Positions 43,127 through 52,260 are shown, counted from the first letter of the stretch. The stretch: DNA of 64,000 bases from an uncultured Clostridia bacterium (GCA_946500295.1 CAMMVF010000003.1:62001-126000), one strand, 5' to 3'. Notes: generated by a model not told the origin, from the sequence alone. Program-made: numbers and translations.

Positions 43127-44019
43127 TTATTCTCTCCGCTTTCCGCCGCACTCTTGGCAAGCTCCGAAGTTTTGGCATATACATCGTACTTGTCCCAGAA
43201 GGTCTCAAGGCGCTGGAAGGTTTGCTCTACGCTCGACTTTTTCTCCAGCACCGTAGCAACTATCAAAGCATTAATCAGGCTTAAAGGAGCGACAAGAGAA
43301 TCAACTATCGACGCCATATCGCTGCTTGCGAGAAGAACATGGTCGGCAGGCTCCACAAGGGGGGATATCATACTGTCCGTAATTGCGATTACGGAAGCCT
43401 TTCTGTCCTTTGCAAAGTTCATTCCTTCAACAGCCGTTTTGGAATAGCGCGGAAAGCTGATACCGATAATTACATCATTTTCGTTGATGTGTAAAAGCTT
43501 TTCGTAAATTTCAATTTTGCTGGTAGTGCTGACTACACGAACATTACCAAATATCAAATCAAAGTAATAGCCCAAAAAGCTTGCCAGTGCCGAGGAGCTC
43601 CTTACTGCAAAGATGTAGATGTTTTTCGCCTTAACTATCGCCTTAACAGCCTCGTTAAAGTCGTCGTGGGATACCTCCTCTATAGTGCGCTTGATCTTCT
43701 CAATATCCTGATTGAGGACACTTTCGAGGATATCGGCATCGCCAAACCTTGTGCTGGTGACCTCGATTCTCTGAACAGAGGTTAGCTTGTCCTTGATAAG
43801 CTCCTGCATCGCTTTTTGAAGCTTGGGGTAGCCGTCGTATCCGATTTCCACAGCAAAACGAACCACGGTAGATTCGCTGACACCGACGGTCTCGCCAAGC
43901 TTTGAAGCTGTCATAAACGCCGCCTTGTCATAATGCTCCTCAATATAATTCGCTATCCTGCTTTGACCCTTTGAGAGCTTTCCCCTTAATTTTTCAATTT
44001 TTCCAAAAAGATGTTCCAT
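43123..44019 (-). CDS. MurR/RpiR family transcriptional regulator
   Basis: 298 residues from ATG 44019 (GAGGTGG upstream; ATG 44031 lies in front of it). N-terminal RpiR helix-turn-helix (about 1-75, KLGETVGVSESTVVRFAVEIGYDGYPKLQKAM) and a SIS domain (about 115-245, NIYIFAVRSSSALASFLGYYF, IIGISFPRYSKTAVE) that senses phosphosugars. First gene of the operon to ispH; its ligand is unknown. Confidence 0.92.
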   Translation of the reverse strand: MEHLFGKIEKLRGKLSKGQSRIANYIEEHYDKAAFMTASKLGETVGVSESTVVRFAVEIGYDGYPKLQKAMQELIKDKLTSVQRIEVTSTRFGDADILESVLNQDIEKIKRTIEEVSHDDFNEAVKAIVKAKNIYIFAVRSSSALASFLGYYFDLIFGNVRVVSTTSKIEIYEKLLHINENDVIIGISFPRYSKTAVEGMNFAKDRKASVIAITDSMISPLVEPADHVLLASSDMASIVDSLVAPLSLINALIVATVLEKKSSVEQTFQRLETFWDKYDVYAKTSELAKSAAESGENK

Positions 44020-44193
44020 TTTCCACCTCATAAGCAGACTGCTCTGCTCAAAAAGTTTGTATATTTATTAGTTTAATACTTTATTGCTTTTAAATCAAGC
44101 AGAAAAAACACAATCTTGTCAACTCAAACTTGTAATTTCAATATCAATCAGGCTTGAACAGGCTCAAGACAAGGACTGCCGTGCAATTCAAAG

Positions 44194-44222
44194 TTGCAAG
44201 CACTGCAAATCTATGTTAAAAT
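44194..44222 (+). promoter_or_regulatory. Candidate promoter of hisH-hisF
   Basis: TTGCAA (44194-44199), 17 bp, TAAAAT (44217-44222), 32 bp before the hisH start. Confidence 0.55.
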
Positions 44223-44253
44223 AAGTAATATTTTCGGGGAGGGATTTATAAGG

Positions 44254-44874
44254 ATGATTGGTATTATCGACTACGGAGCAGGAAACCTTCAGAGCGTATA
44301 TAAGGCTGTAAAGCATATTGGAGCTGAGTGTAAAATCGTCGCCGACACAGACGAGCTTTTGAAGTGCGACGGAGCTATTTTGCCCGGGGTCGGCTCGTTT
44401 GCCGACGCGATGGACTGCATGGAGAAAAGTCACCTGGTTGAGGCGGTTAAGGAGTACGCCTTGGGAGACAAGCCGTTTTTGGGAATATGCCTGGGATTAC
44501 AGCTTTTGTTTCCCGAAAGCGAGGAAAGCCCCGGAGCTAAAGGGCTTGCACTGCTTGAGGGCAGCATCAGAAAAATCCCGAACAACTCAGGAAAATTGAA
44601 AATTCCGCACATGGGCTGGAACTCACTGAATATAAAAAAGAGCGACGGGATATTTAAGGGAGTGCCAGACGGCTCGTATGTTTACTTTGTCCACTCCTAC
44701 TACCTGACAGCCAAGGACAGCTCGATTGTCTCTGCAGAGACCGAGTATGGAACAAAAATTGATACAGCGGTTGAACGCGGCAATTTGATAGCAACACAGT
44801 TCCACCCCGAAAAAAGCGGAAGCGTGGGACTGAAAATGCTTAAAAACTTTGTTGACATGACGAAGGAGGGATAA
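44254..44874 (+). CDS. hisH: Imidazole glycerol phosphate synthase, glutaminase subunit
   Basis: 206 residues from ATG 44254 (GGGGAGGG upstream; the longer frame has no site). Class I glutamine amidotransferase: [44 protein letters not shown] (nucleophile Cys) and [10 protein letters not shown] (His, Glu). It supplies ammonia to HisF. hisF starts 2 bp after it. The other his genes are not in the window. Confidence 0.96.
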   Translation: MIGIIDYGAGNLQSVYKAVKHIGAECKIVADTDELLKCDGAILPGVGSFADAMDCMEKSHLVEAVKEYALGDKPFLGICLGLQLLFPESEESPGAKGLALLEGSIRKIPNNSGKLKIPHMGWNSLNIKKSDGIFKGVPDGSYVYFVHSYYLTAKDSSIVSAETEYGTKIDTAVERGNLIATQFHPEKSGSVGLKMLKNFVDMTKEG

Positions 44875-44876
44875 GA

Positions 44877-45632
44877 ATGTACGCTAAGAGAATAATCCCC
44901 TGCCTTGATATAAAGGACGGCAGGGTGGTAAAGGGCACGAGCTTTGTAAACCTGCGTGACGCAGGAGACCCCGTTCAGGCGGCTATAGAGTATGACAGGC
45001 AGGGGGCGGACGAGCTGACCTTCCTCGATATTACTGCCTCCAGCGATTCCAGAGCCATAGTTACCGACATGGTAAGGGCTGTGGCGGACAGTATATTCAT
45101 CCCGTTCACCGTTGGCGGAGGAATCCGCACCCTGGAGGACTTCACAGACATATTAAGAGCCGGAGCAGACAAAGTGTCGGTGAACTCAGCGGCGGTAAAT
45201 AACCCCGATATATTAAACGAGGCTTCATATAAATTCGGCAGCCAGTGCGTGGTCTGCGCTATAGACGCAAAGCGCAAGGACGGCGGCTGGGAGGTATATA
45301 TTAACGGAGGACGAATCCCCGTAGGACTGGACGCTGTGAAGTGGGCTGTTGAAGCCGAAAAAAGAGGAGCCGGAGAGATACTACTAACAAGCATGGACTG
45401 CGACGGACAAAAGCAGGGCTACGATTTGGAGCTTACAAAGGCCGTATCGGAAAGCGTGGGAATCCCCGTAATCGCCTCAGGCGGAGCGGGCGCACTTGAG
45501 CATTTTTACGACGCCTTCACGCTGGGCTGCGCCGACGCAGTGCTGGCGGCTTCGCTGTTCCACTTCGGAGAAATACCGATTCCTGAGCTTAAAGACTACC
45601 TTGATTCAAAGGGAATCCCGGTGAGAAAATAA
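44877..45632 (+). CDS. hisF: Imidazole glycerol phosphate synthase, cyclase subunit
   Basis: 251 residues, a (beta/alpha)8 barrel with the catalytic Asp pair: [20 protein letters not shown] and [15 protein letters not shown], plus [22 protein letters not shown] and [11 protein letters not shown]. It forms IGP and AICAR from PRFAR with ammonia from HisH. Immediately downstream of hisH; a hairpin follows near 45661. Confidence 0.97.
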   Translation: MYAKRIIPCLDIKDGRVVKGTSFVNLRDAGDPVQAAIEYDRQGADELTFLDITASSDSRAIVTDMVRAVADSIFIPFTVGGGIRTLEDFTDILRAGADKVSVNSAAVNNPDILNEASYKFGSQCVVCAIDAKRKDGGWEVYINGGRIPVGLDAVKWAVEAEKRGAGEILLTSMDCDGQKQGYDLELTKAVSESVGIPVIASGGAGALEHFYDAFTLGCADAVLAASLFHFGEIPIPELKDYLDSKGIPVRK

Positions 45633-45660
45633 ATAGTAGTATTAGAAAATCCGCTCATAA

Positions 45661-45702
45661 GGGAGACACTTCATAAGGAAGATGTCTCCCTCGAAATTTT
45701 GC
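45661..45702 (+). terminator. Possible terminator after hisF
   Basis: GGGAGACA (45661-45668) pairs with TGTCTCCC (45683-45690); the following TCGAAATTTT is only weakly T-rich. Confidence 0.5.
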
Positions 45703-45749
45703 AATCCGATATCTAAAACATACGACAATTCTTGCACCACGGAACACAA

Positions 45750-45782
45750 AAAATCAGGAATATAAATTATTTTCGCTCTATA
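45750..45782 (+). promoter_or_regulatory. Duplicated upstream region of the AraC-type gene
   Basis: 33 bp matching 46766-46798 at 29 positions, including an identical TTTTCGCTCTATA. In both places it sits ahead of an AraC-type start codon, so it likely holds a promoter or operator. Confidence 0.5.
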
Positions 45783-45856
45783 GGGAAATAAAATTGTTTG
45801 TCTATATTTATCAAGAAAGAAAAACGATATGGTGCTATCATAAATTAGGGGTGCAG

Positions 45857-46744
45857 ATGATTGATATACAAACGGTAGTTATGGCACAAGAATACATTAA
45901 AGCACATCACAATGACAATGAGTTTTGCCTTGAAATGGTGTGTAATGCAATAGGATATTCTCGCCGTCAGCTCGACAGATTATTTCAAAAGCATATGAAA
46001 ACCACTCTTTGCGAATACATAAATGCAGTTGTATTAAGCGAGAGTGCAGAAAAACTACTCAACGCCGATAACTCTGTTATTGATGTTGCTTTTGACAGTC
46101 ACTATCAATCGCATGAGGGTTACACAAGAGCGTTTGTGAAGCGTTTTTCTGTTACGCCAAAAGAGTACCGAAAGAGTCAAATCGCTATTCCGATATTCAC
46201 TCAGCACCCTGCTAATCATTATCATATTTTGAAAGAGGGACAAACAATGGACACTACAACAATTTGCACGGTTACACCAGTCAACAGACCAAAAAGAAAA
46301 TTGATTTATCTTACATCAAAGTCGGCAACCGACTACCTTTCTTATTGCGAGGAAGTTGGTTGTGATTGGGAAGGATTGCTTAATAGCATACACGAAAAGT
46401 TTGATACGGCAGCATTGATTGATTTACCTGATTCTCTGCAAGAGAAAGGTATCAGCAAAATTGCCGCAGGGGTTGAAGTGCCTATCGACTACGAAAAAAA
46501 TCTGCCTGAAGGATATAGGATGGCAGAACTTCCTGAATGTGTAATGCTTTACTTTCACAGCGAACCTTATGATAATCCCGATGATTTTGGTAAGTATATC
46601 GGACAAGTGTTTAAGGCGATTGAAAACTATGACCTTGAACGCTACGGCTATAAATATGCAACAAGTATTGCTCCAACACTCAACCTCGGCGCAGAGCCTG
46701 AAATCGGAGCAAGAATTGCTATTCCTGTTGAGTGTATAAAATAA
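45857..46744 (+). CDS. AraC-type regulator with GyrI-like effector domain
   Basis: 295 residues from ATG 45857, 4 bp after AGGGGTG. N-terminal AraC helix-turn-helix pair (about 8-105: FCLEMVCNAIGYSRRQLDRLFQKHMKTTLCEYINAVVL, SHEGYTRAFVKRFSVTPKEYRK). The C-terminal part (about 130-295, TVTPVNRPKRKLIYLTSKSA, YRMAELPECVMLYFHSEPYD) resembles GyrI-like ligand domains of MerR/AraC-type drug regulators, with the DNA-binding domain at the N-terminus. Ligand unknown. It stands beside AraC debris. Confidence 0.85.
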   Translation: MIDIQTVVMAQEYIKAHHNDNEFCLEMVCNAIGYSRRQLDRLFQKHMKTTLCEYINAVVLSESAEKLLNADNSVIDVAFDSHYQSHEGYTRAFVKRFSVTPKEYRKSQIAIPIFTQHPANHYHILKEGQTMDTTTICTVTPVNRPKRKLIYLTSKSATDYLSYCEEVGCDWEGLLNSIHEKFDTAALIDLPDSLQEKGISKIAAGVEVPIDYEKNLPEGYRMAELPECVMLYFHSEPYDNPDDFGKYIGQVFKAIENYDLERYGYKYATSIAPTLNLGAEPEIGARIAIPVECIK

Positions 46745-46765
46745 TCCTTGCGAAGCTGAACGCTC

Positions 46766-46798
46766 AGAATCAGTAAAATAAATTGTTTTCGCTCTATA
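46766..46798 (+). promoter_or_regulatory. Second copy of the AraC upstream region
   Basis: 29 of 33 bases as at 45750-45782, followed by TATAAT (46795-46800) and the AraC-like start fragment at 46827. Confidence 0.5.
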
Positions 46799-46826
46799 AT
46801 GTAATCACACAAAATGGAGGGATACA

Positions 46827-46892
46827 ATGGATTGGCTAATCGGAATACAAAATGCCCAGATTACTGCAAACATAGCAATCGACATATTTTAA
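46827..46892 (+). pseudogene. 5' remnant of an AraC-type regulator
   Basis: ATG 46827 with GGAGGG upstream begins MDWLIGIQNA, the usual first residues of a clostridial AraC-GyrI regulator, then the frame continues for 11 codons of unrelated sequence to TAA. The breakpoint lies near 46856. The remainder of the gene is absent from the window. Confidence 0.65.
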
Positions 46893-46949
46893 GTCGTCTT
46901 GTGTAACGCTGTCTCCGACCAGCGCTCTGATATTTTGAAAATCCTTCAT
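46857..46949 (-). pseudogene. 5' remnant of a second AraC-type regulator
   Basis: From ATG 46949 the minus strand reads MKDFQNIRALVGDSVTQDDL then KYVDCYVCSNLG, a close match to the start of the intact regulator at 47698-48537 (MRNFENIKALVGDDVTQDEL, KFVDCYVCSNLG). It breaks off at the junction with the plus-strand remnant at 46827. The two fragments face each other, as after a deletion or rearrangement. Confidence 0.75.
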
Positions 46950-46977
46950 CTCTTCCTCCGTCGGCGTTTTTTCTACA

Positions 46978-47088
46978 TTTAAATCGTCGCAGGCGTGCTT
47001 TGCTCGTCAGGGTTTCGGTGAGGGATTATACCCCCGCCGAAAGGCTGAATGAAACCCGCCGCCTACAGAGGCGGGGCGACTTGGTTAT
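46978..47088 (+). repeat. Dispersed modular repeat, copy H (medium form)
   Basis: Begins TTTAAATCGTCGC and lacks hairpins 1 and 2; hairpin 3 is degraded (GTGCTTTGCTCG). Hairpins 4 and 5 and GGTTAT are present. Lies beside the AraC remnants. Confidence 0.88.
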
Positions 47089-47124
47089 AATCCCGCAAAC
47101 TAAAAAAATCTGATAAAAGCTCTT

Positions 47125-47157
47125 GGGGCACCTTCCTTATGGAGGGTGCCCCTTTTT
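47125..47157 (+). terminator. Hairpin terminator
   Basis: GGGGCACC-TTCC (47125-47136), loop TTAT, GGAG-GGTGCCCC (47141-47152), TTTTTATT. Downstream of the AraC remnants and beyond the end of the convergent flavin-fold gene. Confidence 0.75.
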
Positions 47158-47185
47158 ATTTACGCCACTTAGTGGGTAATACCCA

Positions 47186-47605
47186 TCAGCAAATGCTTAC
47201 AGGCTTTTTCGGTTCAAAGTTGGTCTCCATCGTCCATGTAACGGCGGTACAGCTTTTCATAGCAAAAACCTGCAAAAGATTGTCTATGCCGTTATCCTTC
47301 CAAGCCTGCAAAAAGGCTCGGCTCGGGTGTGAGAATATCTCCTCCCTGAGCTTGTCATCGAAAACCTGCTCCAGCACGCCCGTTACCCTGAGCTGAACCC
47401 CGCCGCCGGAAAAGCACATTTCAGCCTTTGGATTTTTCTTTATCTGAGCGAAAACGTCCTTTGTAGAGGCGGTGTGAAAGATTATGCCGTTTTTATCCGC
47501 CCTAAAAAGCAACATTCCCCTGACCCTCGGCTGGTCGCCATCAACAGTGGCAAGGTGAAAAACCGGGTTTTCATTCATCAGCTTAAACATTTCATTTTCG
47601 GTCAT
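47186..47605 (-). CDS. Pyridoxamine 5'-phosphate oxidase-like FMN-binding protein
   Basis: 139 residues from ATG 47605 with AAGGGATG upstream. The split-barrel fold of the family: ENPVFHLATVDGDQPRVRGMLLFRADKNGIIFHTASTKDVFAQIKKNPKAEMCF, then VQLRVTGVLEQV. Such small proteins bind FMN or heme; substrate unknown. The N-terminus to residue 90 is well conserved; the C-terminus ends in NFEPKKPVSIC. Confidence 0.87.
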   Translation of the reverse strand: MTENEMFKLMNENPVFHLATVDGDQPRVRGMLLFRADKNGIIFHTASTKDVFAQIKKNPKAEMCFSGGGVQLRVTGVLEQVFDDKLREEIFSHPSRAFLQAWKDNGIDNLLQVFAMKSCTAVTWTMETNFEPKKPVSIC

Positions 47606-47697
47606 TATAATCATCCCTTCATTGTTGTATATCAATTTTATAACATAAAGGGAAGTACACCGCTTTAAAAATACATTTACAAAGCTTCAAAATACTG

Positions 47698-48537
47698 CTA
47701 ATCTTTGTAATTATCCCTGTATTCACTCGGCGCAACTCCTACTCTTGACTGAAAGCAGGATGAAAAATGTGTACTGCTGCCGAAACCGCATCTCAAGGCA
47801 ATTTCGGTTATAGGGATATCCTTTCTTCTCAGCAAGGTTTTGGCGCGCTCAATTCGTATTTCAATTAAGTACTCAATAGGTGTTACGCCCACCTCCTTTT
47901 TAAATCGTCTGTTAAAACTTGACGGCGAGATATACCCTAGTGCAGCTAAGTCTGATACCGTTATCCTCTCCATATAATGTTTTTCCATATAATGCTGAGC
48001 CCTAGCAACAGAGTAATCTGAGGACACCGCGCGCATATCCAAGGTCTCGCCCAGTATGCTTCTTATTATCCAGTGTGTGATTATCTCGGCTTGAGCGGCT
48101 AAGGTGATATGTGAATTAAGCATAGACTTGCTATATTCAAATACAAATGTATTCAAAGTCTTTAATATATCTCTGCAAAACTCAAAGGAGTGTCGGTCAA
48201 AATGCGGTGTTTCTCCGCCGTACAGCCTATACCGACTCTCAAAATACCCCTTATTTATCAACAGGCAGTAATAATGCCTGCCGGATTCATCATTGTGCGG
48301 TACATTTGGGGATGTGATTTCTGCGTGATAATGAGTTTGACGCTGAGCAGGAGTTTCAAAATATATTACAACCATATACGAAGGGTGGGTGTGATAGGGT
48401 TTAGAGGCATAACCGCAGGGTTCTGCTGAGGGGATAAAAACGCCGAGATTGCTGCACACATAGCAATCGACAAATTTCAGTTCATCCTGAGTAACGTCGT
48501 CTCCGACAAGCGCTTTAATATTTTCAAAATTCCTCAT
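47698..48537 (-). CDS. AraC family transcriptional regulator
   Basis: 279 residues from ATG 48537, 4 bp after GGAGGA. N-terminal cupin-like sensor domain (about 20-120, VFIPSAEPCGYASKPYHTHPSYMVVIYF) and two C-terminal helix-turn-helices (about 185-275, ITVSDLAALGYISPSSFNRRFKKEVGVTPIEYLIEIRIERAKTLLRRKDIPITEIALRCGFGSSTHFSSCFQSRVGVAPSEYR). A partial paralogue is at 46857-46949. Target unknown; it stands next to the flavin-fold and FNT genes. Confidence 0.92.
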   Translation of the reverse strand: MRNFENIKALVGDDVTQDELKFVDCYVCSNLGVFIPSAEPCGYASKPYHTHPSYMVVIYFETPAQRQTHYHAEITSPNVPHNDESGRHYYCLLINKGYFESRYRLYGGETPHFDRHSFEFCRDILKTLNTFVFEYSKSMLNSHITLAAQAEIITHWIIRSILGETLDMRAVSSDYSVARAQHYMEKHYMERITVSDLAALGYISPSSFNRRFKKEVGVTPIEYLIEIRIERAKTLLRRKDIPITEIALRCGFGSSTHFSSCFQSRVGVAPSEYRDNYKD

Positions 48538-48604
48538 AGCTTCCTCCACCAATGCTTTTCTATATTATATCATATTTATTTTTCATGCGAAATAAGGTTT
48601 TTAT

Positions 48605-48644
48605 CAAACAAAAGCGGCAGGGGCGTGCGCTGAACCCCTGCCGC
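48605..48644 (-). terminator. Terminator of the FNT gene
   Basis: GCGGCAGGGG (48614-48623) pairs with CCCCTGCCGC (48635-48644); on the minus strand TTTTGTTTG follows. It lies 14 bp past the FNT stop codon. Confidence 0.8.
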
Positions 48645-48657
48645 AATGCGGTACTAT

Positions 48658-49278
48658 TTAGTAAAAGTTGCGAAACACAGGAATAATCAGCCCTCCTATC
48701 GAATTACCCGCTGTAATAATCAGAAGATATACAAATGTTTTCAGCGACCAGGCATCAGCCGCAAAGAAATAGTACATATCGGCCACACAGTGCTCATAAG
48801 AGCAGAAAATAAAGGTTACTACTCCGAAAAACAATCCTAAGTACTTGCCGAGCTGATGAGGATTATTTTTGTAGCTGTCGATTGCTATGAAAATTAAAAG
48901 ATTACAAAATATAGCCAAAACAAAAACGCTCAACGGATTATCTCCCAGCTTGGTATCGCAAAGCGCCGACGCCTCTCCCCTCAGCTTATCGCCTATTCTC
49001 GTGAGCTTCAAAAGATAGCTCATCGCCGCCGTTCCTGCGAGGTTTCCCAGCCAGATAAATATAAGATCAATAAACCTATACTTCTTTTTTTCCAGTATGT
49101 AGGAAACCTTGCCGGTATAAAGATTGAAGTCCATGGTGCAAATCGTAAACAACCCGACCGTAAACAGCAACGCTCCCAGTATTTTATTTTCAACGCAAAG
49201 ATATGCCGTCGCCCCAGCTCCAATACATACGCCGCCCATCACAGCATACAAAAACGTTGATAAAAAGTGCTTAATCAT
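48658..49278 (-). CDS. Formate/nitrite transporter family channel
   Basis: 206 residues from ATG 49278 behind GGGGGAG; the longer frame from 49296 adds no site. Six membrane helices with the family landmarks SYEHCVADMYYFF (FEHCVANM in relatives; pore His) and AGNSIGGLIIP, plus TMDFNLYTGKV. It would pass small anions such as formate, nitrite or hydrosulfide across the membrane. Short for the family (usually about 250-280); the substrate is not deducible here. Confidence 0.9.
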   Translation of the reverse strand: MIKHFLSTFLYAVMGGVCIGAGATAYLCVENKILGALLFTVGLFTICTMDFNLYTGKVSYILEKKKYRFIDLIFIWLGNLAGTAAMSYLLKLTRIGDKLRGEASALCDTKLGDNPLSVFVLAIFCNLLIFIAIDSYKNNPHQLGKYLGLFFGVVTFIFCSYEHCVADMYYFFAADAWSLKTFVYLLIITAGNSIGGLIIPVFRNFY

Positions 49279-49399
49279 ATTTCTCCCCCTGAACAAACAA
49301 TACTAGACATAATTATATAAGTAAACACTCGACAAAATTGCCTCAGTAAGTTTAGCACAAACCCGCCTTATCGTCAAATATAATAGTGAGGAAAATAGT

Positions 49400-49449
49400 G
49401 AAAAAACACAAAGAACGTCAGCTTGTATAAAACCGACGTTCTTTGTGTT
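49400..49449 (-). terminator. Terminator of the dnaD-dnaI operon
   Basis: 15-bp perfect stem AACACAAAGAACGTC (49405-49419) with GACGTTCTTTGTGTT (49435-49449), 15-nt loop; on the minus strand six T follow. Repeat copy I lies between it and the dnaI stop. Confidence 0.85.
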
Positions 49450-49473
49450 CTTTAGTTGTAAAATCATGTCGTA

Positions 49474-49635
49474 TTTAAATCTTTGCCTGCTCGACAAGCT
49501 CGTTTGATCACGCCTGCGACGATTGCTACCGTCGCAGGGGAGCTTTGCTCCTCAGGGTTGGGGGATTAAACCTCACCGAAATACTGAATGGAATCCGCCG
49601 CCGACAGCGGCGTGAGACATAGACGACTTGGTTAT
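49474..49635 (+). repeat. Dispersed modular repeat, copy I (long form)
   Basis: Complete copy, TTTAAATCTTTGCC to GGTTAT, with all five modules, 10 bp from the dnaI stop codon. Shares the sequence GGAATCCGCCGCCGACAGCGGCG with copy K. Confidence 0.92.
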
Positions 49636-49645
49636 AACTCCGGAT

Positions 49646-50611
49646 TTATTTTATTCGCTCAAGCTTCTTTTGAATCCTTATATCGTTTCCCTCAAAATGA
49701 AGTCTGCGGCAATAGCCGGTGACCCTCGACACAAAGCGGTCGCTGTAAGCCTGCTCAAGTTCCTTCAAGGATAAGTTCGTGCTTATTATCGTCGGCTTTC
49801 CTCGTGAAATTCTGGAATTAAACACACTGTAAACTGAAGACCTTGAAAAATTCGTGGCAAACTCAGTGCCGAGGTCGTCTATTATCAGCAAATCACATTC
49901 AGTGAGCAGAGAAGGAGTTATATCACGCCTGACGCCCTCTCTGCCAAACTGATACTCCTCAAGCGCCGAAACCATTTCAGGCGCCGAAATATAAACCACG
50001 CCCATTCCCTTTTTCGTGACCTCATTTGCTATAGCCAGCGCAAGATGAGTTTTTCCCAGCCCTGTACCTCCGGTCATCAATATGCCGTCACTGTACTCCG
50101 AAAAGTTCTGCGCATAGCCTTTGCAGAAATTATAAATATTGCTCATCTTGCGGCGAAACTGTTCGGGATAGTAGTGCAGCTCAAAGCTGTCAAAATCGGA
50201 AAGGGACAGCGGTGAGCGACGGTTGAGGTCGTCGCAGGCAATCTGCTTTAAAAGCTCACGGCGGCAGCTGCACTCAACACCATCTACATTTCCTCTGTCG
50301 TGGCATTTCATGCAGGTGTATCTTGGCTTGAGCTCCTCCGGAGTTACTCCGGCGGCGGCGTAGATTCCCCTCAGCTCCGCTTGGAGACTCAGGTTTTTCT
50401 CCTTAATAGACAAAATTTTTTCCTTCTCACCTGCCATCATCGCACGGGCTATGGCGGTAAAAGTATGGGTCAACTCGTTTTCTATCTCCATTGCACGGGG
50501 ATGGGCCGATAAAAAAGCTTCTGTTCTCATCTGAGAATCACGCTTTGCGTCCAGTCGGCGCTGATCCAAAATTCTCTGTGCCCTGTCGTACACACTTTTG
50601 CTGTATCCCAA
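49646..50611 (-). CDS. ATP-binding replicative helicase loader (DnaI/DnaC family)
   Basis: 321 residues. N-terminal zinc-binding cluster YTCMKCHDRGNVDGVECSC (about 99-116), then an AAA+ ATPase: Walker A GGTGLGKTHL (181-190), Walker B LLIIDDLGTEF, SRISRGKPTIISTNLS and the arginine-finger region SDRFVSRV. It loads the replicative helicase at origins and restart sites. Downstream of dnaD by 11 bp, matching the dnaD-dnaI pairing in Firmicutes. Confidence 0.93.
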   Translation of the reverse strand: MGYSKSVYDRAQRILDQRRLDAKRDSQMRTEAFLSAHPRAMEIENELTHTFTAIARAMMAGEKEKILSIKEKNLSLQAELRGIYAAAGVTPEELKPRYTCMKCHDRGNVDGVECSCRRELLKQIACDDLNRRSPLSLSDFDSFELHYYPEQFRRKMSNIYNFCKGYAQNFSEYSDGILMTGGTGLGKTHLALAIANEVTKKGMGVVYISAPEMVSALEEYQFGREGVRRDITPSLLTECDLLIIDDLGTEFATNFSRSSVYSVFNSRISRGKPTIISTNLSLKELEQAYSDRFVSRVTGYCRRLHFEGNDIRIQKKLERIK

Positions 50612-50622
50612 ATTCTCACCTC

Positions 50623-51615
50623 CTACTTAAATTCATCTATACTGTCTATTGCGGTGATATCATACGAGGTTTTTCTCTGAACAGATTTTTCTGCTTGCTC
50701 GCTGTGGCGGTTGTTTACAAGCTCAATCTCCTTCATCGTATGAACTCCAAGCTTGTGCCATTTTTTGATTATCCCGTCGATGTACCTCAGATTATACTCT
50801 CCCTTTTTATCAACGCAGGTTTCATACGCCAGGCGTATTACATCGCTTTTATATCCCCACTCGTTCAGCCAGCGGTTTGCAAACTCAAGCTGTGTCTTGG
50901 TCGGCGAACCGACGGACTTTATTCCGAATATTGCGCTGACCTTTGCCCACGCATCACGCTGAACTGCAAATTCCTTAATTTTTTCCTCTGCCTTAGACAC
51001 ATTGTCTATCCCCTGCTGAGCCCAAGAAATGCCGACGCTCTCGATATATTTCATGCCGAACTTTTCACGGCTGACACAAAACTGCAAAAGCATGGTAATT
51101 ACATCCACGGGAAGTCCGTCCATGTCATGCAGATTCAGCAATATGCCGAGATCTCCCGTTGACAGGGGTTTCCCTATTATTGACTGAGCTTCCTCAGCTA
51201 AAAAAGCAAATTCCTTGTCCTGCAATATTCTCTGTGAAATATACGGTCCGCTCGGACGAGGCGGTCTTGTAGAGGCGCGCTTTGGCGTCTTTGGTCTTTC
51301 AACTGCGGGTGTGGGGGTGTCGGCAAGTTCGGAAACAGCACTGCTCTCAGCATCAGACGGAGAAACACCGTTGTCCTGCCTTTTCAGCAAACCACAGTTT
51401 ATCCAAAAATTTATACTGTCGCTGACATCAGCCGGGTGCATATTAAGCTCTGCGCCTAACTGCTCTGTGTTTATCGCTTCGCCACTGTGGCGCAGCACAA
51501 ACAGCAGCACCTTGAGCTGTGCCGCTCCTGCGAGCTTGATATGCTCGTCCACAACAGAATTAGGAACTGCAAACACTCCGTTCCATGAGCCTAAATCTAT
51601 ACCTATGTTCTCCAT
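50623..51615 (-). CDS. DnaD domain protein
   Basis: 330 residues. N-terminal winged helix (about 10-85, AGAAQLKVLLFVLRHSGEAINTEQLGAELN), a Ser/Pro/Thr-rich linker, a DnaD/DnaB_2 domain (about 155-260, YGIVPMELVLLQFC-like PVDVITMLLQFCVSREKFGMKYIESVGISWAQQGIDNVSKAEE) and a second partial one (LEFANRWLNEWGYKSDVIRLAYETCVDKKGEYNLRYIDGIIKKWHKLGV). It acts in replication initiation and restart with DnaI. First gene of the pair. Confidence 0.92.
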   Translation of the reverse strand: MENIGIDLGSWNGVFAVPNSVVDEHIKLAGAAQLKVLLFVLRHSGEAINTEQLGAELNMHPADVSDSINFWINCGLLKRQDNGVSPSDAESSAVSELADTPTPAVERPKTPKRASTRPPRPSGPYISQRILQDKEFAFLAEEAQSIIGKPLSTGDLGILLNLHDMDGLPVDVITMLLQFCVSREKFGMKYIESVGISWAQQGIDNVSKAEEKIKEFAVQRDAWAKVSAIFGIKSVGSPTKTQLEFANRWLNEWGYKSDVIRLAYETCVDKKGEYNLRYIDGIIKKWHKLGVHTMKEIELVNNRHSEQAEKSVQRKTSYDITAIDSIDEFK

Positions 51616-51735
51616 TTTTCCTCCGAATAAAGAGCTAATATCGGTTTATCGCAACAACGCTATTACAAGGCGATTTGCGTTTTTATTAGATTATATCACA
51701 TTTTTCGAGCTGCGACTACTACCGAAGCAATTAAA

Positions 51736-51812
51736 TTTAAATCTTCGCCTGCGTGACAAGCTCGTTTGATCACGTCGCCTACAGAGGCGAGGGACATCGG
51801 CGACTTGGTTAT
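51736..51812 (+). repeat. Dispersed modular repeat, copy J (short form)
   Basis: Only hairpin 1 and hairpin 5 between TTTAAATCTTCGCC and GGTTAT; hairpins 2-4 absent. Lies between the divergent dnaD and 52009 genes. Confidence 0.92.
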
Positions 51813-52008
51813 AAAAAACGGTTCGAACATAGATAGACTGAAAAGAAATTTGCCATATCAAGCCCGATACAACCTACTTTTATTCCAAATTGCTTGCAAT
51901 TTTACATCCGGTTATCGAAATTTGATTTACTACATATTGGCAAATTTCACTGTGATATCTCTGCCGCTTTCGGACATACTAAGCTCAAAAGGAAGGGTTG
52001 AGTTAATT
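51813..52008. other. Intergenic segment without recognisable feature
   Basis: About 195 bp between repeat J and the truncated gene at 52009. It ends with the ribosome site GGAAGGG. No promoter or terminator of good quality was seen. Confidence 0.5.
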
Positions 52009-52233
52009 ATGATTGAACAGGATACCATCAGGCTTTTGCGAGAGTGTGACGCAGGAGTTAAGATAGGAATTTCATCAATAGACGAGGTGTTTGATTATGT
52101 ACAAGACGATAAGCTGAGAAAGTGTTTATCCGACTGCAAGTCGGAGCACTGTAGTGCTTTTATAAGTATTCAGAACTGTAAAGATATTTCCCTCAATCAT
52201 GGAAAAAGTCGATGCAATTTTGTAATCGTATAA
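52009..52233 (+). pseudogene. Short or truncated DUF2383-like protein
   Basis: From ATG 52009 (GGAAGGG upstream) 74 residues: MIEQDTIRLLRECDAGVKIG followed by ISSIDEVFDYVQDDKLRKCLSDCKSEH resembles the N-terminus of a clostridial four-helix protein usually about 150 residues long. After SEH the sequence (CSAFISIQNCKDI to NFVIV) is unlike that family, and no other frame continues it, so the 3' part has probably been lost or replaced. Confidence 0.5.
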
Positions 52234-52260
52234 AACCCGAACAAACCTCCGCCTTTGCTC

